From Tolypothrix sp. PCC 7712 (GTDB lineage Bacteria > Cyanobacteriota > Cyanobacteriia > Cyanobacteriales > Nostocaceae), in NCBI RefSeq assembly GCF_025860405.1, contig NZ_CP063785.1, forward strand, positions 186,001 through 250,000: DNA of 64,000 nucleotides, written 5' to 3'. A program made the translations under genes and the position numbers. Position 1 is the stretch's first letter; every line of letters starts with the position of its first letter. A model generated the notes under the pieces. It worked only from the letters and a program-made list of their open reading frames with translations. It did no database searches and was not told the origin of the DNA. Of this stretch, positions 25,221 through 33,519 are shown piece after piece.

Positions 25221-27425
25221 TTAACAATCAATCCAAGCTTGCAAGTAATCTCGCAAAGATGCTTCCTGAACTTTTGCTACTACTTGTTGAGCTTTATCGA
25301 GTTGTTCTAAAGCAACATATTGCCTTACCAAGCGGGTGTATTGACTACGGCGATCGCTTTCATCATTTACCTCTATATATTCGTTAATTTGGATAACGCG
25401 ACTTTCTGGATCGGCAATTTTTTGAGCTACTGCAAAAGCGCGATCGAGTAATGTAATTGCATCTTCATTGCGCCCCAGTTGCATATAAATTTTCGCGATC
25501 GCTAATAATTTTGTGGCTTGGATCTCGGGTACTGTTTCTAATTCCACTACTTGCAACGCCACATCAAAAGCGTAGGATGGAAGCGCCTGCTGGAAAATAT
25601 TATGGTAAGCTAACCCTTGCCCATAAGAAACAGGATGAGCTTGCGCTATCGTTAAAGCAGCAGTGTATTGTCTTTGTTGAATTAGATAATTGACCATTTG
25701 GTCGAACAAACGACCCCGCATTTCATTATCTTCTACCTGCTGCGCTGTTTGAATCGCTTGTTCTAAGAAAGATTGTGTTTGTTCTGCATATCCTGCACGT
25801 AGATAAGCTTGAGCGATCGCAGCCAGCGCCCAGGCTTTTAGTTCAAGCTGTTTTAAGGCTTGTGTTTGTGCAATTACTTTTTGAATCAAGCTTGTGAATT
25901 GTTGCGGTGTCGTTGCTGTCGCTGCTAATTCTGCTCCTGTTAATACCTGATAGGGAGTAAAAGCGGAATTTTCAATTTCTGTCAGCACATCAATAGCTCG
26001 ATTCCATTGTTGAGCATTAGCATAAGCGATGGCAATTTCTTGCAGACTAGAATTGCGTTGTTCTGGCCAAAACTTACCAGGAATCTGCTTTGCTAATTGT
26101 AGTGCTTTATCTATATCTGGCAATGCTAATTGTGCTGAGACAACTTGCCGATACCAATAAGGCTTTGAGTCAAAGTTGGCGTTATTCTTCACCGCATTTA
26201 AAATTGCGATCGCCAAATTATACTGTCTTGCATCTACAGCAAATTGCAATATATTGTTGACGTAACCAACATTATTAACAGCGGCTGCCGATTGAATCAA
26301 ATCGGTGAGTTGGGCAAGAATTTTTTGTACCTGCTGCGGTTGTTTAGCTTTTGCATAAGCCACAGCAACTGCACCCAAAGCCAGCGCCTTCGATTCATCC
26401 TGAGTCAGTCTTTGAGCCGCATTCAAGCTAATAGTTAATTGCCCTGATGTCCTGTAAATTTGAATTAGTCTTGATTGGATATTTTGGGCATATTCTTCTT
26501 TAGCTACTCGTTTTAAAGCTTGGGCAAACAGACGATTACCCAATCGAGGTTGATTGTTAGTTGCCCAATAAACTGCCATATCTACTAAGGCGAGTGCTTG
26601 GCTTTCAGCTTCTTGAATTTTTGCTGTAACAGCTTGAGCTAAATGTAAATCTCTTCGTTTAATAGCATCCCGTACAACTTCTTGGCGAATGTAATTAGGA
26701 TAAAATTCATTAATAATTTTGTCAGCTAATGACAAAGCGCGTCTGGCTTCACCCAATTGAATATATAGTGTAGCAATCGAGTATAAATGATCCCCTTGAG
26801 CGTAGGGATTATCACTCGGCATTTGTTCCACAGTCGCCAAAGCTTGAGATAATGCTTGTTGAGCTTGGGCTTGTTGTTGGAATTGCAGGCAAAATCTGGC
26901 TATTTGAATAAATTCAGTAGCGCGAAAGCCAGGATCGGAGATTTGCAGCGCTGCTGTGGTGGCTTGTTGCATAGCGATCGCCACCTGTTCGTTTCTCCCT
27001 AGAATGTAATAAGCTTCCGCCAATTGGTATAACTGTTGAGAAATGGCGGAACTACCAGTTTCAGCTAAACTCAGCAAATATTCCTGTACTTTCCCCAGCC
27101 ACTCAACCCACTTATCTTGTTCTGCACGTGGGAGTTGAGTTAAGGGTTGAAAAATAGTCTGTTCATCTGCAATCAGACTGACAATTACATACTCCCGTTG
27201 TTCGTGGCTGGAGAGAAGTGGAATCTGACTGAGTATTTGATTGTATATATTCAGCGCTTGCTCATACTGCTGAACCTTGATTAATTGCTGTGCATCATTA
27301 CTAGCATCATTAATTTTCTCGTAAATAACTGTCTGGCAAAGTTCTGAGCCAATTTGCACCGTAGATGTCATAGTTTGAGGTATTTGGTTTACTGCTTCAG
27401 GACTTACTACAACAAGCTCATCCAC
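25221..27425 (-). CDS. TPR-like helical repeat protein, paralogue B
   Basis: The 734-residue homologue of the gene at 22619 shares the EKIND/EKINE opening, the PRLGNRLFAQALKRVAKEE segment, the QYTRLVRQYVALEQLDKAQQ block and the SLRDYLQAWID end, here with one additional Cys. The GTG start at 27425 follows GAGG by four bases and adds about 18 residues before the part that aligns with paralogue A. There is no signal peptide or enzymatic motif. The paralogues have diverged along their whole length, with substitutions spread evenly, so both appear to be under selection. Function unknown. Confidence 0.82.
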   Translation of the reverse strand: MDELVVVSPEAVNQIPQTMTSTVQIGSELCQTVIYEKINDASNDAQQLIKVQQYEQALNIYNQILSQIPLLSSHEQREYVIVSLIADEQTIFQPLTQLPRAEQDKWVEWLGKVQEYLLSLAETGSSAISQQLYQLAEAYYILGRNEQVAIAMQQATTAALQISDPGFRATEFIQIARFCLQFQQQAQAQQALSQALATVEQMPSDNPYAQGDHLYSIATLYIQLGEARRALSLADKIINEFYPNYIRQEVVRDAIKRRDLHLAQAVTAKIQEAESQALALVDMAVYWATNNQPRLGNRLFAQALKRVAKEEYAQNIQSRLIQIYRTSGQLTISLNAAQRLTQDESKALALGAVAVAYAKAKQPQQVQKILAQLTDLIQSAAAVNNVGYVNNILQFAVDARQYNLAIAILNAVKNNANFDSKPYWYRQVVSAQLALPDIDKALQLAKQIPGKFWPEQRNSSLQEIAIAYANAQQWNRAIDVLTEIENSAFTPYQVLTGAELAATATTPQQFTSLIQKVIAQTQALKQLELKAWALAAIAQAYLRAGYAEQTQSFLEQAIQTAQQVEDNEMRGRLFDQMVNYLIQQRQYTAALTIAQAHPVSYGQGLAYHNIFQQALPSYAFDVALQVVELETVPEIQATKLLAIAKIYMQLGRNEDAITLLDRAFAVAQKIADPESRVIQINEYIEVNDESDRRSQYTRLVRQYVALEQLDKAQQVVAKVQEASLRDYLQAWIDC

Positions 27426-27558
27426 TTTTCCTCAAAAGTTCATCTGTGCAAATTATTAGATTTCTCGATGGGAATGATTAAGGGGAAGGGGGAAGGGGTA
27501 ATGGGGAAGGGGTAATGAGTAATGAGTAATGGGTAATGAGTAATGGGGAAATTCACGG

Positions 27559-27592
27559 TAGGATGCGTTAGCGGTAGCGTAACGCATCCGCG
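27559..27592. repeat. R9 palindrome (GGATGCGTTAGCG ... CGTAACGCATCC)
   Basis: It is related to the sequences at 24827-24873, 62297-62381 and 63155-63242. It encodes the last residues and stop codon of hemD. Confidence 0.7.
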
Positions 27593-28410
27593 AGGGGATT
27601 GGGGTTGGTGAAAAATTGTGCGATCGCATCTGCGAAACCTGCAAATGAGCTATAGTCTTGTGACAATATGGCAACTTCTAAACCTAATTTTTTCGCATTA
27701 GCAGCAGTATAAGGGCCAAAACAAGCAATTACAGAATGCTGATAATCAAATTTTGAGTTGACCATTGTTAAAAAGCTTTCTATTTCTACCGTACTGCTAA
27801 AAGCAATTACATCGATCATTCCTTGACGCAGTAAGTCTAATTCCACAGCATAAATATTTTTATCTAAACCAGCAGTTTGATAACTAGGTACACGAGTTAC
27901 TTGCATACCTAACTTTTGCAACCCTGCAATAAAATTAGGCACAACATCCGGTTCTGGCATTCCCACTACTTCTGGAACTGGTGCTAGAATTTTTTTCTGG
28001 TGAATATCAGCAATTTTCGCTAATTCATTAACAATTCCTACTGGGCTAGATTCTGCCGGAATTACATCAACTCTGCGACAAAGAGATAATAATAATTCTG
28101 CATCTTTACCAATCGCACAAAGTTTGCAATTTTGCAACGCTGATAGAGAAATATTCAAAACATTCAAGCGTTGAAAAAATGCATTAATTCCATTTCTACT
28201 GGTAAATGCAATCCAATCAAATTCATCTATCCGCCTCAAAACAGCATCTAACTCAACATAATCTGTGAGTGAAGTAGTTTCGATAGTTGGCATCAAAAAA
28301 GGTAATCCACCTTTTTTGATGATTACCTCCGACAACCTAAAAGCATAACTTCTCGGCGCTGTCACCAGTATTCTTTTGCCATATAAAGGCAATTTTTTGT
28401 CATTTGTCAT
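27568..28410 (-). CDS. hemD: Uroporphyrinogen-III synthase
   Basis: The 280-residue protein belongs to the HemD family, which closes hydroxymethylbilane to uroporphyrinogen III for heme, chlorophyll and bilin synthesis. Typical elements are the GKRILVTAPRSYAFRLSEVI start, DWIAFTSRNGINAFF in the first domain, VIAFSSTVEIESFL and ACFGPYTAANAKKLGLEV in the second. Both ends are affected by repeats. The first residues (MTNDKK) come from the tandem TCATTTG array, so the original start may be the TTG six codons further in. The last eight or so residues come from an R9 palindrome. Cyanobacteria may hold a second HemD copy; whether this is the main one cannot be told. Confidence 0.88.
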   Translation of the reverse strand: MTNDKKLPLYGKRILVTAPRSYAFRLSEVIIKKGGLPFLMPTIETTSLTDYVELDAVLRRIDEFDWIAFTSRNGINAFFQRLNVLNISLSALQNCKLCAIGKDAELLLSLCRRVDVIPAESSPVGIVNELAKIADIHQKKILAPVPEVVGMPEPDVVPNFIAGLQKLGMQVTRVPSYQTAGLDKNIYAVELDLLRQGMIDVIAFSSTVEIESFLTMVNSKFDYQHSVIACFGPYTAANAKKLGLEVAILSQDYSSFAGFADAIAQFFTNPNPLADALRYR

Positions 28411-28625
28411 TTGTTATTTGTTATTTGTCATTTGTCATTTGTCATTTGTTATTGGTCATTTGTCATTTGTTATTTGTCATTTGTTATTGGTCATTTGTCA
28501 TTTGTCATTTGTTATTTGTCATTTGTTATTTGTCATTTGTTATTTGTCATTTGTTATTGGTCATTTGTCATTTGTCATTTGTTATTGGTCATTTGTCATT
28601 TGTCATTTGTTATTGGTAATTGGTA
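28395..28625. repeat. Heptamer tandem repeat, TCATTTG/TTATTTG/TTATTGG
   Basis: About 32 contiguous 7-bp units fill the gap before hemD. It creates spurious frames rich in SFVICHLL. It overlaps the annotated start of hemD. Confidence 0.95.
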
Positions 28626-28723
28626 ATGGAAATTTCTCCCCTGCTTCCCCTGCTTCCTCATCTCCTTCATCCCCCATTACCCCTTCCCCCTTCCCCATTC
28701 CCCCAGTCCCCAATCCCCAATCC

Positions 28724-31522
28724 CTATTGCCAATTCCCCACCAAAACATAAGGTGCCCAATAATAAGGATGCGGTGGTAAATTCTTTAACTGAGGGAACG
28801 GTGGATTTTGCTTCAAAGATTCTAACAGCGATCGCTGGGCGTTTCTGAGTGCGTCTGCTTGTTTGACTCCTGGTTGTTTAAGGTCTTGGTAAAATTGACC
28901 CATGAGTTTGGTGGTGGAAGCATCGCCTACAGGCCAAAGAGTTGCTAGTGTACTACGGGCTCCAGAACGCACCGCCATTCCAGCTAAACCTAAAACTGCT
29001 CGCTCATCGCCAGTCGCAGTTTCACAAGCACTCAGCACAAGTAATTCTATAGCTCTATCTTGTCCCCTCAACAAAGTACTCAACTCATTAATACTGATAC
29101 TTTTCGCATCCCCTGTAATAATAAAATTCCGTTGGGGATTAGAACTAAACAAACCATGAGTTGCGAGGTGAACTACAGGGAAATTTGATTGCAATTGCTT
29201 TTGAATAGTTTTGGCGGTGAATTCTTGATTTAGCAGTTTTTTAGAACTAGGAAAGGTTTGTTTAATTTGGTCTAATTCCTTGGGGACGTTCACCAATGCT
29301 GCAAAATATTCTCCTTGGACTTTCAGTTGCTCGCTCACTCCTGCGGCTAATACTTTTAGCGGTCTCCTTTGCAATTGTTTCGGATTAATTAATTGCAAAC
29401 TAGGAACCAAGGCTACACTATATTTCTCAATTAAATAATTCTGTCCGTTGTAAAGAGCAGCTATTGGTACTCGCTGCAATCTGCCATTTAAGACAAATAC
29501 TAAAGTTTGAATTTGGTTTCTATCTAATTCTGCCTCAAAAGGTTTAATCAGCCAGTTATAAACTTCGCCAAATATTGGTAATAATGTTTGCAGATTATCT
29601 TGGAATTCCTTGGGGTCGGGGTTAGAAGTAAAGACAATATTTCGCGCCGAAGTATTGATACTCGCGTTATCTAAATTATCGTAAAGCTTATCGAGAGTTT
29701 CATTAACTTTTTGTTCGCTGATGGGAATTTTGACTTCCTGCAAAGATTTACCCGGTATCGAAGCGATTACTTCTAAGCGGTCAGGCAAAACTATGGGATA
29801 GATAACAGCTGCGTGGGGGTCAATATTATCAATTTGTACCGCGACATTTGTAGTTTCAGAGCAGGGGTCTTGAAAGAAGTTATCGAGTTCTGCTAGTTGC
29901 AAAGATTCTATGACTCTGCGGGCTAATTCTAAACGTTCTTGGGGTTGTTTAGTGGTTGATTTTTGCTCTTTAAGTCCTGCATTAGAGACGATGAGAGAAT
30001 TTAATTCTTCAGCGCTGAGATTAGATTGCAAAAGCAAATCTACTAATTCCACATAAACAGGTTTGACTTCTTGGATAAAGTCAAACTGTACATCTTGGTT
30101 ATTAGCATTTAAATCGCTACGCAGAGATTGCAAAGTACTAAAAGCGGCGGTGTAAGCTGCGATCGCACCTTTGGGATCTCCTTGGCTGCGTAATAATCTC
30201 CCTAACTGAGATTGCCAAAGATAAGTAACTTCCCGCGCATCACCGTTAATATTTTGTTCTTGGGCTAACATCAGCGCTTGTTGGGTAAGTGTTGTAGCCT
30301 GGCTGAATTTTCCTTGCTTTTGATACAGTTTACCCAAGTAGCCCAAAGCGTAACTTTCAGCTTGCCGATCCTGGAGATTACGCGCTTGTTGCAGTGCAGC
30401 ATTTAATACTGGTTCAACTTTGTCTAATTGTTCGCTTTGCATCAAAGATTCGGCAAAGTTGATTTGGGCATAAATTGCAGCGCGACTGGGAGGAAGATTA
30501 CCCAATTGCGATGCAATTTCACCTTGCAAAGCTTGTGCATCTTGGTTTAACGGTAACCGCAACTGCGAGAGAAAATCTTGCGCCCGTTGAATTAAATCAG
30601 CTTCATTAAATCTCGTCCAAGAACCGATACGGCGTTGCGTCTGTTCGCCCCACCATTTTTGAATATCTAGTAATAATTGAAGGTGATTTAGTTGAGCTTG
30701 AATTTTAGGAATTGCTGGGGCTGATGCTAATTTTGCTCCTTGGCTATAGTAGTTAAAAGCTTGCTGATAAGGTGCTAGTGCATCCGCCAGAGATTTGCGA
30801 TCGATAATTTCCGTAACTGCATCATAATCCCAGCGATCGCGGCTTTGGTTTCCTAATAGGCGTTGAGTATTTCCTAAACTCAGCAGCACCCCACTTTTAG
30901 CAGGTGATTCTCCCATTGCGGATAGACTCAACTGCAAAATTTCTTGTGACTGTTGTAAGAATCCCTGCTTGCGGAGAATATCACCCAGGCTATGTAAACC
31001 AATTCCTTGAGTAAGAGACAAAGAACCTTGTTGTTGAGCAAAGGTTTTTTGAACTTCGTCGATTTGATTGGGACGACAATCTGGGTTTTTAATTGCTAAA
31101 GCTTGCAATACAGTCTTACAAGCGGTGGGATAAAGCCCCAAATCTTGCAAAGCCTGAGACTTATTGATCAGACTCTTACTCATCCCCTCGCGATCGCCCA
31201 CTTTTTGATAAGCCTCAGCCGCCCTTTGCCATAACTTCGCTGCTGCTTCTAATTGTCCCGCATTGTAGCGCTGTTGCCCTTCTCGAGCTAGGTCTAGGGC
31301 TGGGGATTGGGGGGACTGGGGACTGGGGACTGGGGATTGGGTAATGGGTAATTGGTAATTGGTAATTGGTAATTGGGTAGTCGATAATTTTTCTAGTTCT
31401 TGGGAGTTCCTAAGTTGTTGACTACCAGAATTTGACCAAGCAGGAATACTCAAACTAGATAACAAGCCCAATAAAGCCGAAAGTATAAAAACTAATAAAC
31501 GACGATATTTTTTATAAAACAT
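28724..31522 (-). CDS. Exported TPR-CHAT protein, third gene of a two-partner-secretion operon
   Basis: The 932-residue protein starts with a signal peptide (LLVFILSALLGLLSSLSIPAWS), then TPR-like repeats (about 75-470). The C-terminal CHAT domain has H789 (HLATHGLF) and C833 (LSACETATGDERAVLGLAG). CHAT domains are caspase-like peptidases; the His-Cys pair is intact. Export puts it outside the cytoplasm, unlike the NACHT-CHAT protein. Between signal and first repeat lies a low-complexity segment (about residues 52-74, ITNYQLPIT then PSPQSPQSP) encoded by in-frame heptamer repeats. It lies 98 bp downstream of the TpsB-like gene on the same strand. A role in processing the secreted exoprotein is inference. 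Confidence 0.9.
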   Translation of the reverse strand: MFYKKYRRLLVFILSALLGLLSSLSIPAWSNSGSQQLRNSQELEKLSTTQLPITNYQLPITQSPVPSPQSPQSPALDLAREGQQRYNAGQLEAAAKLWQRAAEAYQKVGDREGMSKSLINKSQALQDLGLYPTACKTVLQALAIKNPDCRPNQIDEVQKTFAQQQGSLSLTQGIGLHSLGDILRKQGFLQQSQEILQLSLSAMGESPAKSGVLLSLGNTQRLLGNQSRDRWDYDAVTEIIDRKSLADALAPYQQAFNYYSQGAKLASAPAIPKIQAQLNHLQLLLDIQKWWGEQTQRRIGSWTRFNEADLIQRAQDFLSQLRLPLNQDAQALQGEIASQLGNLPPSRAAIYAQINFAESLMQSEQLDKVEPVLNAALQQARNLQDRQAESYALGYLGKLYQKQGKFSQATTLTQQALMLAQEQNINGDAREVTYLWQSQLGRLLRSQGDPKGAIAAYTAAFSTLQSLRSDLNANNQDVQFDFIQEVKPVYVELVDLLLQSNLSAEELNSLIVSNAGLKEQKSTTKQPQERLELARRVIESLQLAELDNFFQDPCSETTNVAVQIDNIDPHAAVIYPIVLPDRLEVIASIPGKSLQEVKIPISEQKVNETLDKLYDNLDNASINTSARNIVFTSNPDPKEFQDNLQTLLPIFGEVYNWLIKPFEAELDRNQIQTLVFVLNGRLQRVPIAALYNGQNYLIEKYSVALVPSLQLINPKQLQRRPLKVLAAGVSEQLKVQGEYFAALVNVPKELDQIKQTFPSSKKLLNQEFTAKTIQKQLQSNFPVVHLATHGLFSSNPQRNFIITGDAKSISINELSTLLRGQDRAIELLVLSACETATGDERAVLGLAGMAVRSGARSTLATLWPVGDASTTKLMGQFYQDLKQPGVKQADALRNAQRSLLESLKQNPPFPQLKNLPPHPYYWAPYVLVGNWQ

Positions 31523-31620
31523 AGTTTTGTTATTTGGTATTTATTATTGGTTATTTCCCCTTTCCCCTTTCACCCTTCACCCTTCACCCTTTCCCCCTTC
31601 CCCCTTTCCCCCTTCCCCCT

Positions 31621-33519
31621 TTAAAACGCTTTATACTCCAATTGAAAATACAACCCATTGTCTTGCCATGTGCGCTTGTCGGTATCAATACTCACTAAAG
31701 GAATCCCCCAATCGAGGCGGGCTGTAAATTTATCGCCCATTTGCCAGAGTAAGCCTAATCCTAAGCCTGCGAGTGTGTTGGGGCTGGAGTTTTCTCTGCC
31801 TGTATTCCATACAGTACCGACATCGATAAATGGGGCTACTTGTAAAGTTCCTTGCACTTGTGGGAAACGGGCGACGGGTAAACGCAATTCGGCGGATGCG
31901 AAAATGCCGTTATCGCTGAGTAATGTATCTTGGCGATAACCGCGCACTGTTCCTTGTCCACCTAAACTAAATTGTTCAATGGAAAGTAGAGAGTCACTGG
32001 CTAATTGCACATTAGAACGTAACAATAATGTGGGTGCGATCGCACCTTGGGTTGAGGGTGTACCAAGGAGGCGTAAATATATCAGCTGTCCCCGCCAGAG
32101 AAAATATCTACTATCTGGTTCGTTATTATTAATCGTGGCATCAAAAGCCCCAATCCCAACGTTAAACTCGGAACGCGCGGCTAATACTTCTTTCCGGCTG
32201 CGTTGTAGCCATTCTTGAGCAAAACTCAATTCGCTGATTCGCGTTTCTCCTTGATCGTTAGCACCAGGAAATAGGGGAAACTTTACACCTTGAATCGAAG
32301 AAAAACTTTCCCTTCTGGCGGCTGAGAAACTAAGTGTCAGTTCTTGACTGAATTCTGGTGTCGCCCTTTGGATGACGGGTTGACGATAAGTTAGTTCAAA
32401 TTCCCGCGAATTCACCTCAATATCCAAATCATTGAATGGCGGTTCCACGATGCGGTTGTCTGTGATGCGGTAGTTAAAGCCAATGGTGCCATTGCGAGCA
32501 TTTATAGGTATAGTGTAGCCACCTTCATATTGATTGCTACCATCGGTATTACTGTAGGAGACACTCAACTTATCTCCTATTCCCAGCAGGTTAGCTTCTG
32601 ATAAGGTGATACCACGCTCAAAACTACCGACGCTGGGGTTGCGATTATTATTGAGGTTGACTTGGGCATTAAATGTTCTGGCACCTTTGACATTTACCGC
32701 CAAAGAATTCACACCAGGCCTAGTACCAGCAGTTAATTCCGCATCCAAACTCTCAATTAAAGGATTGAGTTGCAATATTTGCAAAGCTTCCTGTAACTGA
32801 TTGATATTCAGAGGTTTTTTTGCGCCTAAAGCAATTCGACTGCGAATATAATTTGGGTTCAACCGTCCTTTCGTAACGTTGACTTGAATATCTTCTAAAC
32901 TGCCTTCCACCACCTGAATTTTGATGATTCCAGAACGGAATTCTTGACTCGGTATGTAAGCACCAGAGGTAATGTAACCCTTTTGGACATACAGTTGAGT
33001 GATTTGATTCGCCGCTTGCAGAAGTTGGGCAAAGGCGATGGGTTTATTGGTAAAATCTGCGATCGCCTGACTTAATTCTGCTTGGCTAAATGCTGTATTC
33101 CCCACAAACTCAAACTGCTTCACTGTGATATTCCCCGGAATATCACGCACTTCATCGGGTGATGGTGGCGCTGTGGGTGGTATTTGAATCGGTGCAGGTT
33201 TTGGTGTTGGCGGTAGAGGCTGAGGTGGTGGTAGTTCTGGCGGCTTTGGCGTTACAGGCTGTGGCGTTACAGGATTAGTTGTTTGTCCCAGCACAGAGGT
33301 TGTCTGATGTAGTAGAGTCACCAGCACCATTAAGGAAAGATACGGAGATAAAGAAAATTTCGGTTTCCTCACACTCGCACTCAATGGCAGTTTTTGACAA
33401 CGGTTAACAGATGACGTACCACCTGAGATCAATGGAAACAACATTGGTAATTCAATCCCTTTCCCCTTTTTCCCTTCTCCTTTTCCCCCTATTTCTCCCC
33501 AATTCTGTTTAATTTGCAT
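31621..33519 (-). CDS. ShlB/FhaC/HecB-type TpsB outer-membrane transporter
   Basis: The 632-residue protein translocates a TpsA exoprotein across the outer membrane. A signal-like segment (SLMVLVTLLHQTTSVLG) comes first, then a proline-rich linker (PPELPPPQPLPPTPKPAP). The POTRA domain follows (VKQFEFVGNTAFSQAELSQ ... YIPSQEFRSGIIKIQVVEG). The C-terminal half is a beta-barrel ending in an aromatic residue (YFQLEYKAF), with the FSLGGQGTVRGYRQDTLLSDNG motif of Omp85/TpsB proteins. The ATG overlaps the end of the TpsA gene by 11 bp. The long N-terminal stretch before the signal (GGKGEGKKGKG) is encoded by purine-rich repeat DNA; the true start may be further in. Confidence 0.92.
   Translation of the reverse strand: MQIKQNWGEIGGKGEGKKGKGIELPMLFPLISGGTSSVNRCQKLPLSASVRKPKFSLSPYLSLMVLVTLLHQTTSVLGQTTNPVTPQPVTPKPPELPPPQPLPPTPKPAPIQIPPTAPPSPDEVRDIPGNITVKQFEFVGNTAFSQAELSQAIADFTNKPIAFAQLLQAANQITQLYVQKGYITSGAYIPSQEFRSGIIKIQVVEGSLEDIQVNVTKGRLNPNYIRSRIALGAKKPLNINQLQEALQILQLNPLIESLDAELTAGTRPGVNSLAVNVKGARTFNAQVNLNNNRNPSVGSFERGITLSEANLLGIGDKLSVSYSNTDGSNQYEGGYTIPINARNGTIGFNYRITDNRIVEPPFNDLDIEVNSREFELTYRQPVIQRATPEFSQELTLSFSAARRESFSSIQGVKFPLFPGANDQGETRISELSFAQEWLQRSRKEVLAARSEFNVGIGAFDATINNNEPDSRYFLWRGQLIYLRLLGTPSTQGAIAPTLLLRSNVQLASDSLLSIEQFSLGGQGTVRGYRQDTLLSDNGIFASAELRLPVARFPQVQGTLQVAPFIDVGTVWNTGRENSSPNTLAGLGLGLLWQMGDKFTARLDWGIPLVSIDTDKRTWQDNGLYFQLEYKAF

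Noticed and set aside
28376..28780. Long plus-strand frames rich in SFVICHLL
   Set aside because: All are translations of the heptamer array and resemble transmembrane helices only by composition.
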